64,000 nucleotides of DNA, taken from NCBI RefSeq assembly GCF_014284335.1, contig NZ_JACOGF010000011.1, positions 62,001 through 126,000 of the forward strand. The letters run 5' to 3'. The notes beneath the pieces were generated by a model. The model was not told the DNA's origin and did not search any database. It was given only the letters and a program-made list of their open reading frames with translations. The DNA comes from Undibacterium hunanense (GTDB lineage Bacteria; Pseudomonadota; Gammaproteobacteria; Burkholderiales; Burkholderiaceae_D). Made by a program: the position numbers and the translations under genes. The first letter of the stretch is position 1. Every line of letters begins with the position of its first letter. Shown one piece after another: positions 46,631-55,082 of the stretch.

Positions 46631-47572
46631 ATGTGGGCAGGTATTTTTTATGCGTTGGCAGCGGGTTTGATGTGGGGGTTGGTATTTATCGGGCCTCTGT
46701 TATTGCCTGAATATCCGGCGGCCTTGCAATCGGTGGGACGGTATCTGGCTTTTGGCCTGATCACCCTGCCTTTGGCCTGGCTGGACCGCCGGCAATTGCG
46801 CCTGCTGACCAGGGCAGACTGGCTGGAAGCACTGAAGCTGGCAGCTATCGGCAATCTCTTGTATTACCTGTGCCTGGCCAGCGCCATACAGCGTGCCGGT
46901 GCACCTTTGCCTACCATGCTGATAGGTACCTTGCCGGTAGTGATCGCCATCACCGCCAATTACCGTAACGCTGAACGTGATGGCCGCATTGCATGGCGCC
47001 GCATGTTGCCGTCTTTGCTAATGATCGCAATAGGCGTTGCCTGCGTCAATCAGGCAGAAGTCGCTGCCTTGAAAACGGCCAATCGTGCCGATTTGCTGAC
47101 CTATCTGAGCGGTGCCGGTCTGGCCATCATTGCCGTGGCTTGCTGGACCTGGTATCCCTTGCGCAATGCAGACTGGCTGCGTCATCATCCAGACCGTCAT
47201 CCACGTATATGGGCCAGCGCGCAGGGAGTGGCAACCTTGCCACTGGCTGTGCTGGGTTATTTGCTATTGTGGGGCGGAATGAATACAACGCAGGTGGATT
47301 TTGCCATGCCGTTTGGCCCGCGCCCGCAGTACTTCATAGGCCTGATGCTGATCATAGGCTTGTTTGCATCCTGGATAGGTACCCTGTGCTGGAACAAGGC
47401 CAGCCAGTTATTGCCCACCAATCTGGCCGGACAATTGATCGTCTTTGAAACCCTGGCAGCCCTGACGTATGCGTTTATCCTGAAGCGACAATTTCCTGAA
47501 CCTGTGACCTTGCTGGGCATCACTCTGTTAATTGCCGGCGTCATGACGGCCTTGCGTAACAAGCCGGAATAA
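46631..47572 (+). CDS. EamA/DMT-family transporter
   Basis: A 313-residue inner-membrane protein with about ten helices in two EamA repeats (first ends near 140, second has GLMLIIGLFASWIGTLCWNKA). Such proteins export amino acids, nucleosides or metabolites. AAGG precedes the ATG. The AraC-family gene upstream may control it. The substrate cannot be inferred. It is convergent with mipA. Confidence 0.88.
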   Translation: MWAGIFYALAAGLMWGLVFIGPLLLPEYPAALQSVGRYLAFGLITLPLAWLDRRQLRLLTRADWLEALKLAAIGNLLYYLCLASAIQRAGAPLPTMLIGTLPVVIAITANYRNAERDGRIAWRRMLPSLLMIAIGVACVNQAEVAALKTANRADLLTYLSGAGLAIIAVACWTWYPLRNADWLRHHPDRHPRIWASAQGVATLPLAVLGYLLLWGGMNTTQVDFAMPFGPRPQYFIGLMLIIGLFASWIGTLCWNKASQLLPTNLAGQLIVFETLAALTYAFILKRQFPEPVTLLGITLLIAGVMTALRNKPE

Positions 47573-47662
47573 GGCGCAGAAATCACCAAAAAAAAGCGAA
47601 ACTGCGAGGGAGGACACAGTTCCGCTGTCAAACACACTTACAAGTAAAACACTGAGGGAAAA

Positions 47663-48463
47663 TCAGAACGCGTAATTCACCGTGGTGATGACGAGTGGAT
47701 TGGTTTTCTTTTTGGTCAGCGGGCTGTCGCCTGCGTCGCCCAATACCTGTGATACACCAGCGGCCGTGCGTACTGACCAGTTTTTGTCAATCACATGTGT
47801 CCATGCGACACTGCTGGTGGCTTGTGAGAAGCCGGCTTTGGCGGTAAAGGCCTTGTAGCCGGAATTGGCACTTTGCGTAGGTGTCACGCCAAAGTAAGTC
47901 TGGTTGTATTTGGCGTCGCCATAATTAAGCGATGCGCCAATTTCCACTTTGTCGGTATTGGTTTGCATCAGCGGTGCGGACAATCCAAAGCGATACATAT
48001 TACCGTTTTCGCGATGTGACAAGGCCAGGTTGGCGTCGAAGGTGGCATTGATCAGGCCAGCGATATTGGTACCTGCGTGCAGGTTGGCAGTGGCAGAACC
48101 CTTGATGTCGCCCATGCCTTTCAGATCATCAGAACTGAACAGAGAATTTGAATTGCGTGAATCTTCACGGCCTGCACGGTAACCGACTGCGGCACTTAAA
48201 TTGAAGTCATCGACCTTCGTGGCAAAACCGACGCCCCGTGTGGTGCTCGCAAAAAAGCCATTCTTGTTTTTGTATTCGCCAAAAAGTGCAGGGCCGAAGC
48301 GGTTCTTCTTCGCGCCTACATATTCAGGTCCGTAAAATACGCCAGCACCAACGACTGCCTGAGATTCTGCTTCAGGTGCAGTCTTGTCTTCTGCATGGGC
48401 AGAAAATGACATGGCCATAAAACTGGAAAGAGCAATGGCACTGAGTTTGAAAATGGTGTTCAT
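47663..48463 (-). CDS. MipA/OmpV-family outer membrane protein
   Basis: A 266-residue beta-barrel protein. The signal peptide ends at FSAHAED. It has alternating strands ending in the aromatic C-terminus VVITTVNYAF, and GVFYGPEYVGAKKNRFGPA at the mature start, as in MipA/OmpV. Members bind murein-synthesising or kinase partners, or act as porins. A long leader with palindromic elements (48528-48542 and 48612-48650) lies upstream, which suggests tight control. Confidence 0.88.
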   Translation of the reverse strand: MNTIFKLSAIALSSFMAMSFSAHAEDKTAPEAESQAVVGAGVFYGPEYVGAKKNRFGPALFGEYKNKNGFFASTTRGVGFATKVDDFNLSAAVGYRAGREDSRNSNSLFSSDDLKGMGDIKGSATANLHAGTNIAGLINATFDANLALSHRENGNMYRFGLSAPLMQTNTDKVEIGASLNYGDAKYNQTYFGVTPTQSANSGYKAFTAKAGFSQATSSVAWTHVIDKNWSVRTAAGVSQVLGDAGDSPLTKKKTNPLVITTVNYAF

Positions 48464-48611
48464 GGTGTTCCTTTAATCGAGATACGCAAAGTGCTTATAT
48501 TCATAGCGGCCTGTTTGCCGCCTAAAGCTCTCCGGCGGAGAGTTCGAAGCGAAGTCTCGCAAAGAATGAATGCCAGCGCCATTTGAAAATCACAGGCTTA
48601 GTCTTGCTGCA

Positions 48612-48650
48612 CATGAAGTACTGAAATTCGGTACTTCATGCCGAAATTTC
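48612..48650. promoter_or_regulatory. Two interlocked inverted repeats in the mipA leader
   Basis: Stem A is CATGAAGTAC (48612-48621) with GTACTTCATG (48631-48640). Stem B is GAAATTCGG (48623-48631) with CCGAAATTTC (48641-48650). They share bases, so only one can form at a time. This is an attenuator-like or operator arrangement; the transcript direction is unknown. Confidence 0.5.
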
Positions 48651-48893
48651 AATGATCTGTGACTGGATGATGAACTTTTTAGTGCACTGTTTATGTAGTG
48701 CACATGTTTATTGCCAGGAAGACGATTGTCTGGTAGCGCACGGTATTTCAAATATGCAATTACATAAATGGCACATAAATGTTAATTTTTTCTCTTATTT
48801 ATATGTTAATGCCTTGCATATATTGCAATCTTAAGAGATGATAATAAGACCATAAAATGCAAGCCGTATTTTAATCACCGTTGCCACATCATC

Positions 48894-48925
48894 TTAGTAC
48901 CAATAGCACCAATTAGTACCAATAG
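48894..48925 (+). repeat. 13-bp direct repeats upstream of the ferritin-like operon
   Basis: TTAGTACCAATAG occurs at 48894-48906 and again at 48913-48925, six bases apart (19-base period). They end where the ribosome-binding site of the microprotein gene begins. Direct repeats at this place are typical of an activator or repressor binding site. Confidence 0.6.
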
Positions 48926-48935
48926 GGAGATGACG

Positions 48936-49076
48936 ATGTATCACCTGCATACCAGACAGCAGCTTCAGCAGATCCAGTGGCTGCTGTCAGTCACAGATAG
49001 TCACGCCATGACAAGTCACTACAAGGCATTGCAAGCGCGCACCAGGCTTATGATGCATGCCCAGCAAATGAAATAA
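48936..49076 (+). CDS. 46-residue microprotein at the head of the ferritin-like operon
   Basis: ATG at 48936 with GGGAG six bases upstream opens a frame of 46 codons ending TAA at 49074-49076. The protein starts MYHLHTRQQLQQIQWLL and ends LMMHAQQMK. It is helical, rich in Gln, Leu, His and Met, and has no transmembrane segment. It precedes the ferritin-like gene by 45 bases, on the same strand. No known family is recognised; the codon-level case rests on the ribosome-binding site and position. It may be a small protein or a leader. Confidence 0.5.
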   Translation: MYHLHTRQQLQQIQWLLSVTDSHAMTSHYKALQARTRLMMHAQQMK

Positions 49077-49121
49077 CGTAAATGAAATAACCGTCAGCAC
49101 TGATCCCAGCAAGGAGAATTC

Positions 49122-50156
49122 ATGATTCGCCTCAAACATGCACTGATTGAATGTCATGACAATAGCTTTGAAGGTCGCCTGAAAGCGCTCAAACATTCAT
49201 TGCAAACAGCCATAGAGTTAGAGCATTCGACCATACCGCCGTATCTGTATGCCCTGTATTCGATCAAGACTGATCAGAACCTGGAAATTGCCTATCTCAT
49301 CAAGTCCATCGTGAAGCAGGAAATGCTGCATATGGCGCTGGACTGTAATGTCCTCAATGCGATAGGTGGCCACCCGAAAATCGACCATCCGCGTTTTATT
49401 CCCCATTACCCTGGTCATTTGCCTGGTGCTGTGGAAGACAGCCTGATCGTGCCGCTGGCAGCCATGTCGAAACAATTAGTACATGATGTGTTTATGGTGA
49501 TAGAAGAGCCGGCAAAGACGGTAGATGGGGTCGATCCGCCACCTGATGGCATGACGATAGGGCAGTTCTATCAGCATATACAGAAAGAAATCACGGCACT
49601 CGGCAAGCTTGGCAATATTTTTACCGGCAAGCCGGAAAAACAACTGGTCACGGGTTTTCCCGAATTGCAGTACAAGGGTGTCACGGATGAAGCCAGTGCG
49701 CTGGCAGCCATTGATATGATCGTCGAGCAGGGCGAGGGCAGCGATGTCAGTCCTATCGATCCGGAACATCAATTGGCCCACTATTACAAATATGCCGAAA
49801 TTTATTATGGCAGGAAACTCGTTGCCAACCCTGATCCACAGCCCGGCAAACCGGCATGGGTATTCGAAGGCCACCGCATAGAATTTGATGCCGGTGGTAT
49901 CTACCCCGTTATCAGCAATCCGCAAAGACTGAACTATGCATACCAGCCGCGCATTGCAGACCTGAACCTGACTTTCAATGCCACCTATTCAGACATGCTG
50001 CGCAAGCTGCATGCCGTATTCAATGGTCAGCCAGACCGGCTGGCGCTGGCCCTGCTGTCTATGCAGGCACTGCGTGAGCAGGCGCAACTGCTGATGACCC
50101 AGGAAGTGGTACCCGGCCAGACTGCCGGTCCGACCTTTGACTATATTCCCGCCTGA
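49122..50156 (+). CDS. VioB-type ferritin-like protein (iminophenylpyruvate dimer synthase-like)
   Basis: A 344-residue cytoplasmic protein. The N-terminal two thirds form a ferritin-like four-helix bundle: E34-H35 in IELEHSTIPPYLYAL, E67-x-x-H70 in KQEMLHMALDCNVLNAIGG, and the second pair in the HQLAHYYKYAEIYYG helix, the di-metal ligands expected of the family. The closest named relatives are the ferritin-like domains of VioB and RebD and free-standing proteins of the same Pfam family (ferritin-like, 'VioB'). AAGGAG precedes the ATG. The PQQ-propeller gene follows 18 bases after. No haem or FAD domain is visible, so it is not a full VioB. Probable metal-dependent oxidase; substrate unknown. 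Confidence 0.85.
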   Translation: MIRLKHALIECHDNSFEGRLKALKHSLQTAIELEHSTIPPYLYALYSIKTDQNLEIAYLIKSIVKQEMLHMALDCNVLNAIGGHPKIDHPRFIPHYPGHLPGAVEDSLIVPLAAMSKQLVHDVFMVIEEPAKTVDGVDPPPDGMTIGQFYQHIQKEITALGKLGNIFTGKPEKQLVTGFPELQYKGVTDEASALAAIDMIVEQGEGSDVSPIDPEHQLAHYYKYAEIYYGRKLVANPDPQPGKPAWVFEGHRIEFDAGGIYPVISNPQRLNYAYQPRIADLNLTFNATYSDMLRKLHAVFNGQPDRLALALLSMQALREQAQLLMTQEVVPGQTAGPTFDYIPA

Positions 50157-50174
50157 TTTTTTTGGAGAACATCG

Positions 50175-51857
50175 ATGACGCAAACTAACTGGTGGATGTT
50201 TCATGGTGACACTGCCCATACCGGCGAGGTACAGGGCAGCGACATCAATCGTGACAGTCTGGAGCGCTTTGCGCTGCTGCATGATGTACCGATTCCTGGC
50301 CCGGTATTGTCAGTGCCGGCCATCGTGGATGACTATCTGTATGTCGGTCTGGCTAACAACCATGAATTACCTGGTGCAAACGGTGGCAAGTTCATGAAAA
50401 TTGAACTGGCCAGCGGCAAGACGGTGGCCCATTATGAATGGCCGATAGATCCAAAAGAGGGCGACACCCACGGCTTCATGGGCATGGGCTGTACCCCGGC
50501 GATATGGAATAATAATGTGTATTTCAGTGCTTTCAACGGCAAGTTTTATTGCCTGAATGCGACTGATCTCAGTCTCAACTGGGTGGTTGACCTGCGCCAT
50601 GCTGACCCCGATCATAATCAGCCCACCTCCAACCTCGGTGATGTCAGTGCTGGGGTCCCTGCTGCGGGCTGGTCGTCCCCTGTGGTTGCTTCGCAGGATG
50701 GCACTAACGGGCTGGTGTTTGTTGGCATGGGCGAGGGTGAAAACCCTGGCTGCTTTGGCTTTGTGTATGCGCTGGATGCGCTGAGCGGGCAGGTGCAATG
50801 GATATACTGCACCTGCCAGTATGAAGAAGGCGTACCCAATTTGCCGAATGTATTACCGCCCGAATCGGTGTCTGGCAGCTTGCCTGCCATGTATTCAATG
50901 GGGCCGAACAATCCGGCCATACGCGGGGCCTCTGTGTGGTCATCCATTGCCTATGATGAACGACTGGATCGCCTGTACTGCGCCACCGGCAATCCGGTGC
51001 CGGACAGTGCCTTGCCCAGCAAAGGGTTTTCCAACGGCATCCTGTCGCTGGATGCCGCGACGGGCACGTTCCGTGGTTTTTTCCAGCCACCACCAGAAAG
51101 CAGTTATCGTTCCTCTGACGTTGATGTTGACTTTGGCGGATCGCCCACCCTGATGACCATCAATGGCCAGCGCGTGGTGACTGCCGGTTGCAAGAATGGC
51201 GGCTTCTTCAGGCTTGATGCAGCTACATTGAAATTGTTGAACTGGCGCCAGTTACTGCCTTACTACAATGACGGCAGCCAGATCCCTACTGTTGATCCAC
51301 ACGTATCACCGAATGACCAGCGTCTTGATCCTTATGTGCCGAATCAGGCATCGGATGAAGAAGATCAGGAAAATTATTCCGGCACCTATAGCACGGCAGC
51401 CGTGCATACCAAACTGGGGCGTCTGTTCATGGGTGTCGGTGGCAATAATTATCATAATGTCGAAGCCGGTATTGATTACCGCACCACACCCTTCCTGCGG
51501 GCGCTGGACTGGGAAACCCTGGAAGATGCCTGGGCCATGGATGACAGCGATCCGCGCTTGTATATCGAAGCACAGCCACCCATGTACCGGACACCCGGCG
51601 AATCTGGCCTCAGTTCACCGGTGGTGGTGAATGACCTGGTGTTCTTTTCCACCTCCAAAGTGGCGGTGTATGCCTTTGATGCCTATACCGGAAAAATGCT
51701 GTGGCAAGATCAACTGGGCGACCAGACCGGCGGCATGAATGGCGGTTATGGCTATTGCCTGGGGCCTGCGGTGGCCGGTAACTACATGGTGGCTGGTGCA
51801 CTGGTATTTGGCAAACAGGGCGGCGTGCTGCGTATCTACGGTTTGAAAGACAAGTGA
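50175..51857 (+). CDS. PQQ-binding-like beta-propeller protein without signal peptide
   Basis: A 560-residue protein of the quinoprotein alcohol dehydrogenase-like fold. The W-docking repeats appear as GPVLSVPAIVDDYLYVGLA, AAGWSSPVVASQDG, GLSSPVVVNDLVFFS and FDAYTGKMLWQ. It starts MTQTNWWMFHGDTAHTG and has no signal peptide, although PQQ dehydrogenases act in the periplasm. Cofactor ligands of a true dehydrogenase (Cys-Cys disulfide, calcium Asp) are not obvious, so it may not bind PQQ. GGAG stands before the ATG. An MntP-like gene follows 4 bases after. Confidence 0.8.
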   Translation: MTQTNWWMFHGDTAHTGEVQGSDINRDSLERFALLHDVPIPGPVLSVPAIVDDYLYVGLANNHELPGANGGKFMKIELASGKTVAHYEWPIDPKEGDTHGFMGMGCTPAIWNNNVYFSAFNGKFYCLNATDLSLNWVVDLRHADPDHNQPTSNLGDVSAGVPAAGWSSPVVASQDGTNGLVFVGMGEGENPGCFGFVYALDALSGQVQWIYCTCQYEEGVPNLPNVLPPESVSGSLPAMYSMGPNNPAIRGASVWSSIAYDERLDRLYCATGNPVPDSALPSKGFSNGILSLDAATGTFRGFFQPPPESSYRSSDVDVDFGGSPTLMTINGQRVVTAGCKNGGFFRLDAATLKLLNWRQLLPYYNDGSQIPTVDPHVSPNDQRLDPYVPNQASDEEDQENYSGTYSTAAVHTKLGRLFMGVGGNNYHNVEAGIDYRTTPFLRALDWETLEDAWAMDDSDPRLYIEAQPPMYRTPGESGLSSPVVVNDLVFFSTSKVAVYAFDAYTGKMLWQDQLGDQTGGMNGGYGYCLGPAVAGNYMVAGALVFGKQGGVLRIYGLKDK

Positions 51858-51861
51858 GGCT

Positions 51862-52404
51862 ATGATGCTTGAAGTTATTTTATTTGGTGTTGCCGCTGGC
51901 CTGGACAATTTGCAGGTAGGTTCTTCCATCGGCCTGATGCCCATGCAGCGCCGGCGCCTGCATCTGCTGGCACTGGGGTTTTGTATCTGCGAACTGGGTG
52001 GTGCCATACTCGGCCTGCTACTGGGGCGGGCTTTTCTTGCGCAGATCGGTCCCTTGGCCAATGGCCTGGCATCGTTGGTGATGCTGGCCTGCGGGGTGGT
52101 GATCTTGTGGCTGGCTTTTCGCAATGAGGCAAAGGCCTTGCCGGATTTTGTGAATCACAAAGCCGTGCTGTTTCTGCTGCCCTTGTCACTGAGCCTTGAC
52201 AACGTGATTGCCGGTGCCGGCATCAGTTTTTCCAGTGCACCGGTACTCACTTCTGCCATTGTGGTGGGGGTGATCAGTGCTGCCATGGCTTGTTCAGGAT
52301 TGTACCTGGCCAACTGGTTGCGCCGGTTTATGCCACGGCGCATAGAAATGCTCTCTGGTGCTTACCTGTGCTTTCTGGCCGTGCGCATGATGATCGCAGA
52401 CTGA
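51862..52404 (+). CDS. MntP-like membrane protein (putative metal exporter)
   Basis: A 180-residue protein of six predicted helices in two repeats, each with an acidic residue in the membrane: Asp15 in AAGLDNLQVGS and Asp113 in SLSLDNVIAGAG. This is the pattern of MntP (manganese export) and related cation exporters. It lies inside the seven-gene operon, between the propeller genes. Start is ATG at 51862 with GAGG just upstream. Metal specificity is inference. Confidence 0.75.
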   Translation: MMLEVILFGVAAGLDNLQVGSSIGLMPMQRRRLHLLALGFCICELGGAILGLLLGRAFLAQIGPLANGLASLVMLACGVVILWLAFRNEAKALPDFVNHKAVLFLLPLSLSLDNVIAGAGISFSSAPVLTSAIVVGVISAAMACSGLYLANWLRRFMPRRIEMLSGAYLCFLAVRMMIAD

Positions 52405-52407
52405 CTG

Positions 52408-53676
52408 ATGACCATGCGCGCATTTGTTACCGAGCTTAATTTTCCCACCAGCCTGGCGCTGGCACCGGATGGCCAGGTCTATGTGGCAGAGTCGGGTTTG
52501 CCGTTTGACCATGCCCCCAAAGGCGGGCGCGTATTACGTGTCAATGAAGATGGCAGCGTTGCCGAGTTGCTCAAGGATTTGCGGCAACCGGTGAATGGCC
52601 TGGTCTGGCATGACAATAGCCTCATCATTTCTGAAGGCGGTTTTCCGGGGCGTATCAGCCGCTTGGACCTGGCAACTGGTCAGCACCATACCTTGCTGGA
52701 TGATTTGCCCGGTTTTGGCAACTACCATACCAATATGGTGGCGATCGGGCCGGATCATAAAATCTATTTCGGCCAGGGAGCCATGACCAATAGCGGCATC
52801 ATAGGTACCGATTCGAATGATCTTGCATGGCTGCGTGAAATCAAACATGCGGCTGATATTCCCGGCTATGACATCAGCCTGAGTGGGCAGGTGGCGACCA
52901 TTACCGATCCGGAAGGGCGACTGGTGTCCACCAGCGCCTTTGCCCGCTATGGCCAGGTGCATGCCGCGGATACCCGCATGGCGGCACAATTGCCCTGCAC
53001 GGCCAGTGTCATGCGTTGCAATCTGGATGGCAGTGAGCTGGAACTGGTAGCATGGGGCATACGCAATGCCTATGGCTTGCTGTTCTTGCCGGATGGCCGT
53101 TTGATCGCGACCGAACAGGGGACCGATGTGCGTGGTGTGCGCCCGGTCTGGAACTGCCCTGATTTCCTGTTCGAGATCAAGCAGGGGGCATGGTATGGAT
53201 GGCCAGACTATTTGGGCGGAAAACCTGTCAGCTCACCCGTTTATCGCAGCCCGGATGGTGTGGCGCAGGAATTTGTGTTGACCAACCATGCACAACTGCC
53301 GCCGCCAGAATCGCCGCTGCTGGCATTTGATGTGAATGCCTGCGCCGTCAAGATGGCACTGATACCAGACAGACTGTCCCATGCCGGAGATTTACTGGTG
53401 GCGCAGTTTGGTGATGAACGCCCCATGACCGGGCCACCCGGCCCGCGTGTCGGACGTAATCTGGTACGGGTGAATACCCGTGACTGGAGCCTGCATCCTT
53501 TACCGCAACTGCCATGGTATCGCCCCATCGATGTAGCGTTTTCTGCTGACGCTGCCTTTGTCTATGTGGTGGACTTTGGTGACTTTGAATTTACCGCAAA
53601 AAAAGACATTGTGGCGCGCGCCGGTAGCGGTGGCGTCTGGAAAATACCTGTTGATTTTATGGAGCTGAGATCATGA
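52408..53676 (+). CDS. Six-bladed beta-propeller (sugar dehydrogenase / sorbosone dehydrogenase-like) without signal peptide
   Basis: A 422-residue protein with repeating propeller blades: FPTSLALAPDGQVYVAESG, NGLVWHDNSLIISEGGFPG, IRNAYGLLFLPDGRLIATEQG and RPIDVAFSADAAFVYVVDFG. It resembles soluble glucose/sorbosone dehydrogenases and the ScyE-type propellers that occur in some natural-product clusters. No signal peptide is present, so it is cytoplasmic as far as can be seen. It starts 3 bases after the MntP-like gene, and its end overlaps the next gene by four bases. Confidence 0.8.
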   Translation: MTMRAFVTELNFPTSLALAPDGQVYVAESGLPFDHAPKGGRVLRVNEDGSVAELLKDLRQPVNGLVWHDNSLIISEGGFPGRISRLDLATGQHHTLLDDLPGFGNYHTNMVAIGPDHKIYFGQGAMTNSGIIGTDSNDLAWLREIKHAADIPGYDISLSGQVATITDPEGRLVSTSAFARYGQVHAADTRMAAQLPCTASVMRCNLDGSELELVAWGIRNAYGLLFLPDGRLIATEQGTDVRGVRPVWNCPDFLFEIKQGAWYGWPDYLGGKPVSSPVYRSPDGVAQEFVLTNHAQLPPPESPLLAFDVNACAVKMALIPDRLSHAGDLLVAQFGDERPMTGPPGPRVGRNLVRVNTRDWSLHPLPQLPWYRPIDVAFSADAAFVYVVDFGDFEFTAKKDIVARAGSGGVWKIPVDFMELRS

Positions 53677-53897
53677 GCATGGTTTCTTTTGGAAAAGATA
53701 TTGCCCCGCTGTTCAATCAATTTCGCGCGTCCATGATGTGGCGGCTGGACCTGACAGATTATGAACAGGTCAAAGCCAATGCCGACATGGTGCTGACGCA
53801 GATTCAAGGTGGCATGCCACCACCGCCATATCCCCCTCTGACCACGGCACAGGTTGCCATGTTTCAGGCATGGATCAATCAGGGTTTTCCTAAATAG
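53673..53897 (+). CDS. Small cytochrome-c-like domain that lacks the haem motif
   Basis: A 74-residue protein: FGKDIAPLFNQFRASMM, then LDLTDYEQVKANADMVL and GGMPPPPYPPLTTAQVAMFQAW. The 'KDIxPLF ... DLxxYxxVKANAD ... MPP ... LT..QVA.FxxW' layout is that of small c-type cytochrome domains, but the CxxCH haem-binding motif is absent and there is no signal peptide. So it cannot hold covalent haem and must do something else, perhaps bind a partner. Its ATG overlaps the stop of the propeller gene (ATGA). Confidence 0.6.
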   Translation: MSMVSFGKDIAPLFNQFRASMMWRLDLTDYEQVKANADMVLTQIQGGMPPPPYPPLTTAQVAMFQAWINQGFPK

Positions 53898-53930
53898 TTT
53901 ATTTCCAATACGGGAAGAAAGAGAGACAAC

Positions 53931-54428
53931 ATGAGTCTGAATGCGCATTCCATTATCGGCACCTGGGAAATGGTAGAAGCCTGGGATATAGGCGATGACC
54001 CGAATGACCCGACCAAGAAAACCTACCCCTGGGGTAATCCATCCGCTGGTTACTGGGTGTATGACAAAAGCGGACATTTCAGCCTGATGATTTCGCAAAA
54101 TCCGCCACTGCCGATTCCGGCAGATCCCTTCAGCGGCGCACCGCAGTCGTCATGGCTGACGCCGGCCAAGCCCTGGGATGTTCCGCATTCATTGCTGATA
54201 GACAGCTTTGCCACAGCCAGCCCCTATGCCTACTTTGGGACCTATACCGTGGAGATGGATACCAATCATCCGCATCTTGGCGGCACGATAGTCATGAATG
54301 TATTTTCTGATGTCATGCGGGCCTACACAGCGACCGTGCAAAAGCGCACTTTCCTGTTCGACGGCCATGATTACCTGAATGTAGGCACGCCAGGTCAGTA
54401 CCTGCGACGCCTGAAGCGGCTGACCTGA
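53931..54428 (+). CDS. Lipocalin-like domain protein
   Basis: A 165-residue protein with the lipocalin-like pattern IIGTWEMVEAWD at the start, GYWVYDKSGHFSLMISQ in the middle and a YTATVQKRTFLFD segment near the end; it should be an eight-stranded beta-barrel. No signal peptide. Such proteins bind hydrophobic ligands, or hydrate or isomerise small molecules in natural-product pathways. It is the last gene of the co-directional block, 33 bases after the cytochrome-like gene. Confidence 0.75.
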   Translation: MSLNAHSIIGTWEMVEAWDIGDDPNDPTKKTYPWGNPSAGYWVYDKSGHFSLMISQNPPLPIPADPFSGAPQSSWLTPAKPWDVPHSLLIDSFATASPYAYFGTYTVEMDTNHPHLGGTIVMNVFSDVMRAYTATVQKRTFLFDGHDYLNVGTPGQYLRRLKRLT

Positions 54429-54508
54429 AGCGATGCCGCCAATCCTGCTCTTGCCTGCATGTTTTGGTGCCAGCAAGAGCAGGGCGTTCATTGATTTTCA
54501 GGGGCGTT

Positions 54509-55015
54509 TTATGGCGTGGATTGCGTGGATAGTGCAGAACCCGCAGGGCTGCTTGCCAGTCTGTTCAGCGCCTCACCCTGCAAACGGCGCACTACCATAT
54601 GGCTTGCCTCTGTGGCGCCGATGGAATCGTAAAATTGCCTGCTCATGGCTTTGTCTTTGACAGTGAGCCATTCTATCCTGCTGCAAGCATATGCCTGGGC
54701 AATCCCGGCCAGATGTTGCATTATGCCCAGCGCAAGCCCCTGGCGTCGGTAATCTGGATGTATGTAGATGGCTTGCATATACATGTCACGGACACCAGTG
54801 AAAGTACCCCATTTCCACGAATAAATGACAAAGCCGACGATATTCTGCTGTAGCAGAACAAACTTTGCTATGGCTGCCGGTTCAGGGCCAAACAGTGCGT
54901 CCAGCAATGCATCCCGGTCGGTGCGTATTTCTCTCACGCCGTCGCTATGGCCCAAATCAATGAGCATATCCAGCAAGGTATCGACTTCTGTTACCGCTAC
55001 GTTTTTGAATTCCAT
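54509..55015 (-). CDS. GNAT family N-acetyltransferase
   Basis: A 168-residue acetyltransferase. Motif A is visible as QAIYIHPDYRRQGLALGIMQHL, with R-R-Q-G-L-A binding acetyl-CoA, and DKAMSRQFYDSIGATEA forms the closing helix. It is likely to acetylate a small molecule or a protein N-terminus; substrate unknown. No good ribosome-binding site precedes the ATG at 55015. Convergent with the lipocalin-like gene. Confidence 0.88.
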   Translation of the reverse strand: MEFKNVAVTEVDTLLDMLIDLGHSDGVREIRTDRDALLDALFGPEPAAIAKFVLLQQNIVGFVIYSWKWGTFTGVRDMYMQAIYIHPDYRRQGLALGIMQHLAGIAQAYACSRIEWLTVKDKAMSRQFYDSIGATEASHMVVRRLQGEALNRLASSPAGSALSTQSTP

Positions 55016-55082
55016 GTCAAATCAGGCTCAGGTAATGCGTTTGCTGTGATTTATCCGCTAGCTTGGTGGGCGGCTGCATTGT

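Larger units (their letters stand above)
48464..48935. other. Divergent regulatory region between mipA and the ferritin-like operon
   Basis: A 472-base region that contains a short palindrome CTCTCC/GGAGAG (48528-48542), two interlocked inverted repeats (48612-48650), a long AT-rich stretch (48660-48880) and a pair of 13-base direct repeats just before the microprotein gene (48894-48925). No complete gene is apparent. The details are given in the separate entries. Confidence 0.55.
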
